DNA of 64,000 bases from Streptomyces sp. man185 (GCA_002551355.1 NTHE01000001.1:62001-126000); one strand, 5' to 3'. Positions 26,540 to 35,071 are shown, counted from the first letter of the stretch. Program-made: numbers and translations. The notes: a model not told the origin generated them from the sequence alone.

Positions 26540-27415
26540 CTACCCGCGTTCCCACAACGCGGGGACTCCTGGCGGCTCCCAGCCGGACATGGCCCGGTGC
26601 GCCTGCAGACAGCGGTAGGCGACCCCGCCGTACGTCACGCGGTCGCCCGCGCGGTAGGAGGTGCCGGACGACCAACTGGTCCCCGGCTCGGTGGGTGGAT
26701 CGGTGGGCGGATCGGACGGGCCGGGCGGCTGGGCGACGTCCAGGACGAAGTCGAAGGAGCCCTGACGCCCGTTCCCGACGCCGCGGACGTTCATCAGCAG
26801 CTCCGGGTCGAACAGGGCGTCGGTGGTGTTGCGCGGCTCGTCCGGGAAGTACAGCTGGGTGGTGAGGACGCGGCCGCCGGGCGCCTGCGCCTTCACGTGG
26901 AGGTGCCGCGTGCGGCCCGGGTAGAGGCCCGGCACGACGGTGGTGAGGCTGAACGACCCGTCCGCGCCGGTGAACTGGTGCCCGCGGAAGGCGAACTGCG
27001 CCATGTCGTAGGCCCCGTTGGTGTCGGCCTGCCAGAAGTCGAGCAGAGCCCCGGAGATGGGCCGGCAGGCCCGGCCGAAGACGTAGCCGCTCACGGTGAG
27101 CGGTACGCCGGGGGTGCCCGGCGTCACCAGGCTGGTGCGGCGCGGCGAGTTGGGCTTGAAGTACGGCCCCTCCATCTGCGGCGGCGTCGGGTCGTCGCCG
27201 TCGTCGCACTCCGGGGTGGGGGCCAGGGGCCCGTTCCCGGTGGAGGCGGCGTCCCGGGCGAGCGCGACGCCCCCTCCGGCGAGCAGGGGCGCGGCGCTCG
27301 CGACGAACGCGGCCTTCAGGAGACCTTTGCGGCTGATCCGCCGCCGGTCCCCCGACGCCTCGTCGGACGCGTTCGGGTCGTGGGGGGGGGTTGCGTTGTC
27401 CATGTGTGGGGTCAT
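26540..27415 (-). CDS. Secreted intradiol ring-cleavage dioxygenase with C-terminal carbohydrate-binding module
   Basis: A 291-residue secreted enzyme. The N-terminus is a likely Tat signal (RRRISRKGLLKAAFVASAAP). The catalytic domain (about residues 70-225) matches intradiol catechol dioxygenases, with a Tyr/His iron-ligand region in GLYPGRTRHLHVKA and the preceding FWQADTNGAYD. A Pro/Thr/Ser linker then leads to a CBM5/12-like module (GTSYRAGDRVTYGG to PALWERG). A comparable fusion has been characterised in Streptomyces sp. SirexAA-E as a secreted enzyme that binds lignin and cleaves catechols. The ATG at 27415 follows GAGGAAA. The role is probably breakdown of plant-derived aromatics. Confidence 0.9.
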   Translation of the reverse strand: MTPHMDNATPPHDPNASDEASGDRRRISRKGLLKAAFVASAAPLLAGGGVALARDAASTGNGPLAPTPECDDGDDPTPPQMEGPYFKPNSPRRTSLVTPGTPGVPLTVSGYVFGRACRPISGALLDFWQADTNGAYDMAQFAFRGHQFTGADGSFSLTTVVPGLYPGRTRHLHVKAQAPGGRVLTTQLYFPDEPRNTTDALFDPELLMNVRGVGNGRQGSFDFVLDVAQPPGPSDPPTDPPTEPGTSWSSGTSYRAGDRVTYGGVAYRCLQAHRAMSGWEPPGVPALWERG

Positions 27416-27518
27416 GACGGTTTCCTCGGAGTCCTCGGTGGGCCTCGACGCGGGGAGGCGGGAGGCGGGGAGGTTCAGGAGGTGCTGCCGCGGGAGTGCC
27501 GGTCCCGGTCCGCGCCGG

Positions 27519-28898
27519 TCAGATCCGCTGCCAGAGCGCCGGGACGGCCGCGGGGGTCCAGCCAGTCTGCGCCGTGTGCGCCTGGAGGCAGCGGTAGGTC
27601 GCTCCGCCGTACGTCACCGTGGCTCCGGCGGCGTACGCGGTGCCGGCCGTCCAGGTGCCGCCCGGCGGGTCGGTGGGCGGGTCGGTCGGCGGCGTGGTGG
27701 GCGGGTCGGTGGGCGTACCGCTGGTGACCAGGGTCAGCCCGTACGCCTGGAGCAGCGGGTTGAGCGGCTGGAAGTAGGTCGTACCGCCCGACGAGCAGTT
27801 GCCCGAGCCGCCGGAGGTGACGCCCTGCGCCTGGTTGCCGGAGATGTACGAGCCGCCGGAGTCGCCCGGCTCCGCGCAGACGCTGGTGCGGGTCACCCCG
27901 GAGATGGTGCCCTCCGGGTAGGTGACGCTGGTGTTGAGCTGCTGAACGGTGCCGCAGTGCCAGCCGGTGGTGGAGCCGGAGCGGCAGACCGAGGCGCCGA
28001 CGACGGACGAGGTGGACCCGGCGACGGTGACGTCGCCCCGCCCGTAGCCGTTCACCAGCGGTCGCGGCGTCCAGTTGGCGTTGGTGGCGACCCAGGCGTA
28101 GTCGCGGCCGGGGAAGGTGGAGCCCTGGAAGGTGCCCTGGGCCTGCTGGTTGAAGCCGTTGGTGGTCGTGCCGACCCGGCCGCAGTGCCCGGCCGTCGCG
28201 AAGCCGTTCTGAGTGCCGCGCTTGACGGAGAAGCCGATGGAACAGCGGCCCGAGCCGTTCATGTAGTACGCGTCGCCGCCCCGGAGGTCCGCGAAGGTGC
28301 GGGGCTTCTCGGCGGACCGGGCCACGGTGACCAGGTCGCTCCCGACCCCGGCCGCCTTCAGGAATGCCCGTCCGGCCGAGGTGCTGGCGGCGTTCACGAC
28401 GACCCGGTTGGCCTCGACGTCGACGTACCAGACGGGCACGTCCTTCGGGGCTTTGCGCAGCGCGGCCCGGTCGAGGGTCTCCTTCACGCCTTCGAGCCGG
28501 TCCAGGCTGTGGGCGACGACCTCGGCCGTCGCGCCGGCCTCGGTGATCCGGGCGGCCTGGGAGGCGTCGGTGGTGGCGACGGTCAGGGCCGCCGTCCCGC
28601 CGCTGACCCGGGCCCCGGCGAAGTCGGCGCCGAGGGACTTCTCCAGCCCGGCGGCGACGGCGGCGGCACGGTACTCGTTCGCTATCCGGCCGCGGGCGTC
28701 GTCCGCGTCCAGGCCGAGGTCGCGCTCCATGGCGGCCAGCAGTCCGGGCGACAGGCTGTCGGCGGAGACCGGCGGGACGGTGGTGCGCGCGGGGTCGGCG
28801 GACGCCACGCCGGTCAGCCCGGCGAGGGCGAGCGCGCCCACGGCCACCGTGGCGGTGCCGGCGACGAGGGCGCGTCTGCGGAGCGTGGTTCTCTCCAC
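27519..28898 (-). CDS. Secreted S1 serine protease, streptogrisin C type, with C-terminal chitin/carbohydrate-binding module
   Basis: A 459-residue preproprotein. A Sec-type signal (residues 1-34) is followed by an alpha-lytic-type propeptide (to about 195) needed for folding. The mature chymotrypsin-like domain starts near DLRGGDAYY. The triad is visible as H in ATAGHCG, D in GRDYAWV and S in EPGDSGGS, with paired cysteines. A Thr/Pro/Asp linker leads to a CBM5/12-like module ending VPALWQRI. This architecture is that of streptogrisin C. The binding module closely resembles the one ending the dioxygenase gene 103 bases downstream, which suggests co-targeting to the same polymer. Confidence 0.92.
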   Translation of the reverse strand: MERTTLRRRALVAGTATVAVGALALAGLTGVASADPARTTVPPVSADSLSPGLLAAMERDLGLDADDARGRIANEYRAAAVAAGLEKSLGADFAGARVSGGTAALTVATTDASQAARITEAGATAEVVAHSLDRLEGVKETLDRAALRKAPKDVPVWYVDVEANRVVVNAASTSAGRAFLKAAGVGSDLVTVARSAEKPRTFADLRGGDAYYMNGSGRCSIGFSVKRGTQNGFATAGHCGRVGTTTNGFNQQAQGTFQGSTFPGRDYAWVATNANWTPRPLVNGYGRGDVTVAGSTSSVVGASVCRSGSTTGWHCGTVQQLNTSVTYPEGTISGVTRTSVCAEPGDSGGSYISGNQAQGVTSGGSGNCSSGGTTYFQPLNPLLQAYGLTLVTSGTPTDPPTTPPTDPPTDPPGGTWTAGTAYAAGATVTYGGATYRCLQAHTAQTGWTPAAVPALWQRI

Positions 28899-29088
28899 GT
28901 AACTCTCCTTGGTTCAGGGGATGTCCGGATCCGGCGGGGGTTGGTCCGGACCAGGGAATTGCCGAAACCGTAGCGGCGGTGACGCCCGGCACAGGAGATC
29001 CCGTTCGCCCCCTCCCTCCGCGTTATGGGGCCGGGCGAAGAGGGAAGCCGTCTCCCTTTCGGCGGGGCTCCCGGGTAGGTTCGCCCTC

Positions 29089-29772
29089 ATGCACACAGGG
29101 CAACTTCTGGGCTCGGGACGCACCGCCGACGTGTACGCACTCGACGGCTCCTGGGTCCTTCGCCGTTACCGGGACCGCACCGACACCACGGAGGAGCTGG
29201 CCGTGATGAGTTACGTCGGCGCCTTCGGCTTCCCGGTGCCCCGCATCGGTCCGCCCGCCGAGGGGGCCCGCCCCACGGATCTGGTGCTCCAGCGGCTGAC
29301 CGGCCCGACCCTGGCCGAGTCCCTGCTGGCCGGGCGGCTGGGGGCGGCCGAGGCGGGGGCGCTGCTCGCCCGGCTGCTGCGCGAGCTCCACGCGATACCG
29401 CCCCGGGTCTCGACGAACCCGGAGGACTGCGTGCTCCACCTGGACCTGCATCCGGAGAACGTGGTGCTGACGGCGGGGGGCGCGGTGGTGATCGACTGGT
29501 CCACCGCGGCGGAGGGCCCGCCCGGCCTCGACCGGGCGATGTCGGCGCTGACCCTGGCCCGGATCGCGCTCGACCCGGCGTTCCCGGCCGGGGCGGACGT
29601 ACGGTCGTTGCTGGCGGTGCTGCTGGCGGAACTCTCCGACGACGGCGGCGCGTCGGCCGCCGACCTGGCCCTCGCCCGCACCCGCCAGCAGCGGAACCCG
29701 TATCTGACCGAGGACGAACGGGGCCGCCTGGACCGGGCGGTTGACCTGGTGCTCGACTCCTCGAGCCCCTGA
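29089..29772 (+). CDS. APH-like phosphotransferase (small aminoglycoside/choline kinase fold)
   Basis: A 227-residue cytoplasmic kinase-fold protein. The nucleotide loop appears as LLGSGRTADVYALD near the start. The catalytic loop is LHLDLHPENVV, and the metal-binding DFG equivalent is VIDWSTAAEGPPGLD, all characteristic of the APH family. Substrate is unknown; the short C-terminal lobe suggests a small-molecule kinase rather than a resistance enzyme. I chose the ATG at 29089 because the upstream frame is not protein-like. It is divergent from the protease gene. Confidence 0.82.
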   Translation: MHTGQLLGSGRTADVYALDGSWVLRRYRDRTDTTEELAVMSYVGAFGFPVPRIGPPAEGARPTDLVLQRLTGPTLAESLLAGRLGAAEAGALLARLLRELHAIPPRVSTNPEDCVLHLDLHPENVVLTAGGAVVIDWSTAAEGPPGLDRAMSALTLARIALDPAFPAGADVRSLLAVLLAELSDDGGASAADLALARTRQQRNPYLTEDERGRLDRAVDLVLDSSSP

Positions 29773-29830
29773 GGCGAACCGAGCGCCGCCGGGGAAATCA
29801 AGCCCCTTCGGCGCTTGAGGAGCGGGGGCC

Positions 29831-29847
29831 CGGGGGCGGAGCCCCCG
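29831..29847. terminator. Short GC-rich hairpin after the APH-like gene
   Basis: CGGGGGC and GCCCCCG pair around GGA between the convergent APH-like and DUF3263 genes. The flanking sequence (gcgcttgaggagcgggggcc) resembles an intergenic element common in Streptomyces. It is likely a terminator, although a dispersed repeat is possible. Confidence 0.5.
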
Positions 29848-29858
29848 AAAGCCCGGAC

Positions 29859-30143
29859 TCAGCGCCGCCCGCGCTTCGCGTCCCGCACGCGCCGCAGCCG
29901 GTTCACCGTGACCGGGTCCACCCGCAGCGCCCGCTCGTCCTCGATCAGCGCGTTCAACAGCTGGTAATAGCGGACCGGTGAGATCCCGAGCTCCTCGCGG
30001 ATCGCCCGTTCCTTCGCCCCGGGCCCCGCCCAGGACCGCCGCTCCAGGGCCAGCAACGCCCGGTCCCGTGACGACAGCTCGTCGGCGCCGGGCGGCGCGG
30101 GCACGGCCGGGGCGTCGTGGCGCTCAGGGTCGGGGGCGGTCAT
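29859..30143 (-). CDS. DUF3263 small helix-turn-helix-like protein
   Basis: A 94-residue protein of the actinobacterial DUF3263 family. The conserved stretch ELSSRDRALLALERRSWAGPGAKERAIREELGISPVRYYQLLNALIED fills most of the C-terminal two thirds. ELGISPVRYYQLLNAL looks like a recognition helix, so DNA binding is probable but unproven. The ATG at 30143 opens a Pro/Ala-rich leader; an upstream in-frame start at 30173 exists. It follows the sugar-binding lipoprotein gene on the same strand after 70 bases. Confidence 0.85.
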   Translation of the reverse strand: MTAPDPERHDAPAVPAPPGADELSSRDRALLALERRSWAGPGAKERAIREELGISPVRYYQLLNALIEDERALRVDPVTVNRLRRVRDAKRGRR

Positions 30144-30213
30144 ATCAACCAACCTAATGCCCACCCCCGACACCGCACGCGCGGCCGCGGCCCTCGTGCG
30201 CGGCCCGTGGCCG

Positions 30214-31497
30214 CTACTCGGCGGCCTCCGCCTGCGTCGCCTCGGCGGCTATCCCTCCGAGGATGCTCTCGGGGTTGCTGCCCGGCGCGACCGCGCTGCC
30301 GATGTTCTTCTTGACCGCGTCGCTGACCGTGGCCCAGGACGTCTTGCCGAACGGGGGCAGGGTCGAGTTGGGCAGCGCGGCCAGGAACTCGTGCAGCTTC
30401 TTGTGCTTCTCGTCGGTCTCCATGGCGGCCGAGGCGCTGCCGGTCACCGGGAGGAGGTCGTACTCCTCGGCGAACTCCAGCACGTTCTCGTCGGAGTAGG
30501 CGTAGTCGAGGAACTTGCCGATCTCCTTGCGGTGACCGTTCTCCTTGAAGCCCATCATCCAGTCGGCTACGCCCATGGAACCCTTGGTCGGGCCGTCGGA
30601 GCCGGGCAGCGGCACCATGCCGACCTTGATGCCCTTGGCCTCGGCCTCGTCCATCAGCGTGGGGTGGCCGTTGAGCATGCCGACCTTGCCCGCGGTGAAC
30701 GCCTCGAACGCCTTCGCCCGGTCCAGCTTGCCCGGCGCGACCGGGCCGGTGAGGCCCTTGCCGACGAGGTTGTCCCGCAGCCAGCGGAACGTGGCGACGT
30801 TCTCGGCGGAGTCGATGTCGTACGAGCCGACGTCGTCCGTGTAGCCGCCGTTGCCGCTGAGCAGCCACATCAGGGTCTCGGCCTGGGCCTCCTCCTGGCC
30901 GAGCGGCAGGGCGAAGGGGTAGTCGACGCCCTTCGCCTTGAGGGCTGCGGCGTCGCTGCTGATGTCGTCCCAGGTCTCGGGGGCGTCGAGGCCCGCCTGG
31001 TCGAAGAGCTGCTGGTTGTAGAAGAGCAGCCGGGTGCTGGCGACGAAGGGCAGGCCGTACAGCGTGCCGTCGACCTTGCCCGCGTCGGTGAGCGACGGCA
31101 GGAAGTTCGCCGCGGTGCGGATCGCGAGCGTCTCGTCGGCGGTGTAGAGCTTGCCCGCCTTGGCGTAGTCCGCGTACGCGCCGATCTGGGCGATGTCCGG
31201 GGCTTTGCCGTCCTTGACCATCGCGGCGACCTCGCGGTCGACGTCCTTCCAGGAGAGGACGGTGACATCGACCTTGATGCCGGGGTGCTCCTTCTCGAAG
31301 CCGGAGGCGACCCCGCTCCAGTACTTCTCGGAGCTGTTCTCCGGTCCGGTGCCGTAGTCGGCGGCGACCAGTTCGAGTGTGACATCGCCCGAGCCGGCAT
31401 CACCCCCGCAGGCCGACAACGTTGCCGTCATTCCCAGCGCGGCCACCGCCGCGGTCAGACCCAAAAAGCGCCGCTGCACAGCCTCGCCCATCCTCAT
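30214..31497 (-). CDS. Extracellular solute-binding lipoprotein of an ABC sugar transporter
   Basis: A 427-residue family 1 solute-binding protein. A type II signal peptide with lipobox LSAC lies at about residues 27-30. The mature protein has the bilobal pattern with FEKEHPGIKVDVTVLSWKDV near the start, YGLPFVASTRLLFYNQQLF, and FTAGKVGMLNGHPTL. No permease or ATPase genes are adjacent, so it must work with components encoded elsewhere, as is usual for MsiK-energised importers in Streptomyces. It is divergent from nagK-nagA with DasR-like sites between, which points to GlcNAc or a related amino sugar; this is inference. ATG 31509 is an alternative start. Confidence 0.87.
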   Translation of the reverse strand: MRMGEAVQRRFLGLTAAVAALGMTATLSACGGDAGSGDVTLELVAADYGTGPENSSEKYWSGVASGFEKEHPGIKVDVTVLSWKDVDREVAAMVKDGKAPDIAQIGAYADYAKAGKLYTADETLAIRTAANFLPSLTDAGKVDGTLYGLPFVASTRLLFYNQQLFDQAGLDAPETWDDISSDAAALKAKGVDYPFALPLGQEEAQAETLMWLLSGNGGYTDDVGSYDIDSAENVATFRWLRDNLVGKGLTGPVAPGKLDRAKAFEAFTAGKVGMLNGHPTLMDEAEAKGIKVGMVPLPGSDGPTKGSMGVADWMMGFKENGHRKEIGKFLDYAYSDENVLEFAEEYDLLPVTGSASAAMETDEKHKKLHEFLAALPNSTLPPFGKTSWATVSDAVKKNIGSAVAPGSNPESILGGIAAEATQAEAAE

Positions 31498-31618
31498 TGA
31501 TCCAGCCATCTCACGGACGGTGTGCGTCGGCGTCGCCTGCGGCCTCCTGTCCGGCCGCGGCACCGCCCCCTGTCCGACACCGTCCGGACGAACTGCGATT
31601 TTCCCCCATTGCAGAACC

Positions 31619-31634
31619 GGCGGTCTACACCACC
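31619..31634. promoter_or_regulatory. DasR-like (dre) site 1
   Basis: GGCGGTCTACACCACC has ten matches to the 16-base dre consensus ACTGGTCTAGACCAGT, including the GGTCTA and ACCA core. It is 122 bases upstream of the sugar-binding lipoprotein gene. Confidence 0.4.
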
Positions 31635-31718
31635 GGGGTATCGCTTCGGCAACGTATACGGGCCCTGGGGGCCACAACTGGCGTGCGGGCACTGGAAGTC
31701 GGGCCCCCCTGCCCGTAT

Positions 31719-31734
31719 CTTGGTCCAGACCTTT
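31719..31734. promoter_or_regulatory. DasR-like (dre) site 2
   Basis: CTTGGTCCAGACCTTT keeps TGGTC-AGACC of the dre consensus. It is near the middle of the divergent region. Confidence 0.4.
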
Positions 31735-31841
31735 GGGTCGAATTCCTTCCCGATTCAGGTTCCCCAATAGTCGCTTTCCGCCACAAAAGGTTCCACCTTC
31801 ACGCGTTCATCATTTTGTATGCGGGCGCAACAAACCGCGCT

Positions 31842-31857
31842 AGTGGACTAGACCTTT
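31842..31857. promoter_or_regulatory. DasR-like (dre) site 3, nagK-proximal
   Basis: AGTGGACTAGACCTTT keeps TGG-CTAGACC of the dre consensus and ends 27 bases before the nagK start, a position suited to repression. DasR control of nagKA is established in Streptomyces coelicolor; its action here is inferred. Confidence 0.5.
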
Positions 31858-31884
31858 TCGGGTCGGCGGGCGAAACTGTCTCCC

Positions 31885-32817
31885 GTGAGACATGTCATCG
31901 CCCTCGATGTGGGCGGCACCGGAATGAAGGCCGCACTGGTCGGGACCGACGGCACCCTCCTTCACGAGGCGCGGCGGGCCACCGACCGGGAGCGCGGCGC
32001 CGAAGCGGTCATCGAGTCGATCCTCGCGTTCGCGGCGGATCTGCGGGCCCACGGCGAGGAGCACCTCGGCGAGAGCGCCGTCGCCGCCGGGGTCGCCGTG
32101 CCCGGCATCGTCGACACCGAGAAGGGCATCGCGGTGTACGCCGCGAACCTGGGCTGGCGCGACGTACCGCTGCGCTCCCTGCTCGCCGAGCGGCTCGGCT
32201 CCGTCCCGGTCGCCCTCGGCCACGACGTCCGCACCGGCGGGCTCGCCGAGGGCCGCATCGGGGCCGGGCGGGGCTCGGACCGCTTCCTGTTCGTCCCGCT
32301 GGGCACCGGGATCGCCGGGGCCATCGGCATCGCGGGCGCGATCGAGGCGGGCGCCCACGGGGACGCGGGCGAGATCGGCCACATCGTCGTCCGCCCGGAC
32401 GGCCCCGACTGCAGCTGCGGCCAGCGCGGCTGCCTGGAGACGCTGGCCTCCGCCGCCGCGGTGACCCGGGCCTGGGCCGCCGCCTCCGGGGATCCCGCCG
32501 CGGACGCCGCGGACTGCGCGAAGGCCGTCGAGTCGGGCGATCAGGCGGCGATCGAGGTCTGGCGCGACGCGGTCGACGCGCTCGCCGCCGGCCTCGTCAC
32601 CGCGCTCACCCTCCTCGACCCGGGAACGCTCATCATCGGTGGCGGTCTCGCCGAAGCCGGGGAAACCTTGTTCACACCACTGCGTGCGGCCGTCGAGGAA
32701 CGCATCACGTTCCAGAAGCCGCCCCACATCGTCCCGGCGGCCCTCGGGGACACCGCCGGATGCCTGGGCGCGGGGCTGCTCGCCTGGGATCTACTCTCCA
32801 CGGAGGTTTCCGCCTGA
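31885..32817 (+). CDS. nagK: N-acetylglucosamine kinase, ROK family
   Basis: A 310-residue ROK sugar kinase. The ATP phosphate loop is ALDVGGTGMKAALV at the start, the catalytic aspartate lies in ALGHDVRTGGLAE, and the zinc motif is CSCGQRGCLE. A second glycine-rich loop is TLIIGGGLAEAG. GTG 31885 is the start. Its stop overlaps the ATG of nagA by one base, so the two are translated together: this enzyme would make GlcNAc-6-phosphate, which NagA then deacetylates. ROK kinases vary in substrate, and the assignment to GlcNAc rests on the neighbour and the DasR-like sites. Confidence 0.88.
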   Translation: MRHVIALDVGGTGMKAALVGTDGTLLHEARRATDRERGAEAVIESILAFAADLRAHGEEHLGESAVAAGVAVPGIVDTEKGIAVYAANLGWRDVPLRSLLAERLGSVPVALGHDVRTGGLAEGRIGAGRGSDRFLFVPLGTGIAGAIGIAGAIEAGAHGDAGEIGHIVVRPDGPDCSCGQRGCLETLASAAAVTRAWAAASGDPAADAADCAKAVESGDQAAIEVWRDAVDALAAGLVTALTLLDPGTLIIGGGLAEAGETLFTPLRAAVEERITFQKPPHIVPAALGDTAGCLGAGLLAWDLLSTEVSA

Positions 32818-33974
32818 TGGCCGGACGCGCAGCAGACAGCACCGTTCTCGCCGGCGCCCGGGTGGTGCTCCCCACCGGCACCGTCGATGACGGCCGGGTG
32901 ACCGTCGACGGCACCCGGATCTCCGGTTCCGCACCGGAGGGCGCCCGGGTCATCGACCTCACCGGCCACTGGGTGGTCCCCGGCTTCGTGGACATGCACA
33001 ACCACGGCGGCGGCGGGGCGTCCTTCACCTCCGGCACCGTGGACGAGGTCCTCACCGGCATCCGTACGCACCGCGAGCACGGCACCACCACCATGGTCGC
33101 CTCCACGGTCACCGGCGAGATGGACTTCCTCGCCCGGCGTGCGGGCATCCTGTCCGAACTGGTCGAGCAGGGCGATCTGGCCGGAATCCACTTCGAGGGC
33201 CCCTTCATCTCGCCGTGCCGCAAGGGCGCCCACAGCGAGGAGCTGTTGCGCGACCCGGACCCGGCCGAGGTCCGCAAGCTGCTGGACGCCGCGCGCGGCA
33301 CCGCCCGGATGTTCACCCTCGCCACCGAGCTGCCCGGCGGCATCGACTCCGTACGGCTGCTCGCCGAACACGGGGTGATCGCCGCGATCGGCCACACGGA
33401 CGCGACGTACGAGCAGACCGTCGAGGCCATCGACGCGGGCGCGACCGTCGCCACGCACCTGTTCAACGCGATGCCGCCGCTCGCCCACCGCGAGCCCGGC
33501 CCGATCGCCGCCCTCCTGGAGGACGACCGGATCACCGTCGAGCTGATCAACGACGGCACGCATCTGCACCCGGCCGTCCTGGAGCTGGCCTACCGCCACA
33601 AGGGCGCCGACCGGGTCGCGCTGATCACCGACGCGATGGACGCGGCCGGCTTCGGCGACGGGAAGTACGAGCTCGGACCGCTCGCGGTCGAGGTCACCGA
33701 CGGGGTGGCCCGGCTGGTGGAGGGCGGCTCGATCGCCGGCTCCACGCTCACCCTGGACACCGCGTTCCGCCGGGCCGTCACCCTCGACGAGATCCCCGTC
33801 GAGGACGTCGTCCGGTCCATCTCCGCCAACCCGGCCCGGCTGCTCGGCGTCTACGACCGGGTCGGCTCGCTGGACGCGGGCAAGGACGCCGACCTGGTGG
33901 TCCTCGACGAGGACTTCGTCCTCAAGGGCGTCATGCGCCGGGGCGAGTGGATCATCGAGCCGAAGACGGCCTGA
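32817..33974 (+). CDS. nagA: N-acetylglucosamine-6-phosphate deacetylase
   Basis: A 385-residue amidohydrolase that removes acetate from GlcNAc-6-phosphate to give glucosamine-6-phosphate. Visible motifs are PGFVDMHNHGGGG (metal region), HFEGPFISPCRKGAH (metal glutamate), GHTDATYEQ, THLFNAMPPLAHREPG and LITDAMDAAG with the catalytic aspartate. The C-terminal NPARLLGVYDRVGSLDAGKDADLVVLD is typical of the amidohydrolase family. The ATG at 32817 overlaps the nagK stop (TGATG). A strong hairpin follows. Confidence 0.96.
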   Translation: MAGRAADSTVLAGARVVLPTGTVDDGRVTVDGTRISGSAPEGARVIDLTGHWVVPGFVDMHNHGGGGASFTSGTVDEVLTGIRTHREHGTTTMVASTVTGEMDFLARRAGILSELVEQGDLAGIHFEGPFISPCRKGAHSEELLRDPDPAEVRKLLDAARGTARMFTLATELPGGIDSVRLLAEHGVIAAIGHTDATYEQTVEAIDAGATVATHLFNAMPPLAHREPGPIAALLEDDRITVELINDGTHLHPAVLELAYRHKGADRVALITDAMDAAGFGDGKYELGPLAVEVTDGVARLVEGGSIAGSTLTLDTAFRRAVTLDEIPVEDVVRSISANPARLLGVYDRVGSLDAGKDADLVVLDEDFVLKGVMRRGEWIIEPKTA

Positions 33975-34005
33975 GCCCCGCGGGCTGTTGAACACGTAAC
34001 GAAGA

Positions 34006-34043
34006 GATGGCGGTCGGCGCCCGGGACTGGGCCGACCGCCATC
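34006..34043 (+). terminator. Terminator after nagKA
   Basis: GATGGCGGTCGGC at 34006-34018 pairs perfectly with GCCGACCGCCATC at 34031-34043 (13-base stem, 12-base loop), 31 bases after the nagA stop and followed by GCTTTGA. Confidence 0.82.
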
Positions 34044-34128
34044 GCTTTGACATGATCATCAGCATCGCGTGCCGCGAGCGGCAGGCGTGCACCGCTGGGG
34101 CCACGCACCGAGGGAGGGACCGGACCAG

Positions 34129-35055
34129 GTGATCCTGACCGTCACCCTGAACACCGCGCTCGACGTGACGTACACCGTCGACGCGCTCGTCCCGCACGGC
34201 AGCCACCGGGTCGGCGAGGTCACCGAACGCCCCGGTGGCAAGGGCCTCAACGTCGCCCGGGTGCTGGGAACCCTCGGTCACGAAAGCGTGGTCACCGGCT
34301 TCGTCGGCGGCGCGACCGGAGGCGTCCTGCGCGACCTCCTCGCCCCGCTCCCGCCGCGCGACGCCCTCGTGGAGGTCGCCGGGAACACCCGCCGCACCCT
34401 CGCGATCACCGACCGCTCGACCGGCGACACCACCCAGCTCAACGAACCCGGTCCGCAGGTGGGCCCCGCCGAGTGGGCCGCCTTCCTGCGGACGTACGAG
34501 GAGCTGGTCGCCGGGGCCGAGGCGGTCGCGCTCTGCGGCTCCCTGCCGCCCGGCATCCATGTCGGGGCCTACGCCGAGCTGGTCCGGATCGCCCGCGCCG
34601 CCGCCGTGCCCGTGCTGCTGGACACCAGCGGCGAACCGCTGCGCCGGGGCATCGCCGCCCGCCCCGACCTGGTCAAGCCGAACGCGGAGGAGCTGGCCCA
34701 GCTGACCGGCTCCCGCGAACCCCTGCGCGCCGCGGGCGACGCCCGCCGCCGCGGGGCCCACGCGGTGATCGCGTCGCTCGGTCCCAAGGGCGTGCTCGCG
34801 CTCACCCCGGACGGCGTCTGGCGGGCCGCCCCGCCCGCACCCGTGCGCGGCAACCCGACCGGCGCGGGCGACTCCGCGGTCGCCGGGCTGCTGTCCGCCC
34901 TCGCCGAGGGGCTGCCCTGGCCGGAGCGCCTGGCCCGGGCGGTGGCCCTGTCGACGGCGACGGTGCTGGCCCCGACGGCCGGCGAGTTCGACGCGGCGGC
35001 CTACGCGGAACTGCTGCCGCGCGTCACGGTGGAGCCGTACGTTCCGGCTCCCTGA
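34129..35055 (+). CDS. PfkB-family hexose kinase, 1-phosphofructokinase-like
   Basis: A 308-residue ribokinase-fold kinase. It begins MILTVTLNTALDVTYTVD, carries the substrate loop RPGGKGLNVARVLGTLG, the region LCGSLPPGIH and the anion hole/catalytic aspartate in NPTGAGDSAVAGLL. These are shared by 1-phosphofructokinase and tagatose-6-phosphate kinases, and the exact substrate cannot be told. GTG 34129 follows GAGGGAGGGAC. It lies after a terminator, so it has its own promoter in the 85-base gap, but its position beside nagKA suggests use in amino-sugar or hexose breakdown. Confidence 0.85.
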   Translation: MILTVTLNTALDVTYTVDALVPHGSHRVGEVTERPGGKGLNVARVLGTLGHESVVTGFVGGATGGVLRDLLAPLPPRDALVEVAGNTRRTLAITDRSTGDTTQLNEPGPQVGPAEWAAFLRTYEELVAGAEAVALCGSLPPGIHVGAYAELVRIARAAAVPVLLDTSGEPLRRGIAARPDLVKPNAEELAQLTGSREPLRAAGDARRRGAHAVIASLGPKGVLALTPDGVWRAAPPAPVRGNPTGAGDSAVAGLLSALAEGLPWPERLARAVALSTATVLAPTAGEFDAAAYAELLPRVTVEPYVPAP

Positions 35056-35071
35056 CCGCCGGCACACGCCG

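Larger units (their letters stand above)
31498..31884. other. Divergent regulatory region between sugar-binding lipoprotein and nagK
   Basis: This 387-base gap contains three sequences resembling DasR responsive elements (31619-31634, 31719-31734, 31842-31857). The nagK-proximal half (31740-31885) is visibly lower in GC than the coding regions. I see no convincing gene in it. Confidence 0.6.

Noticed and set aside
29815..29850. GC-rich stretch after the APH-like gene as a small RNA gene
   Set aside because: It resembles a short terminator hairpin and a common Streptomyces intergenic element; there is no independent promoter evidence.
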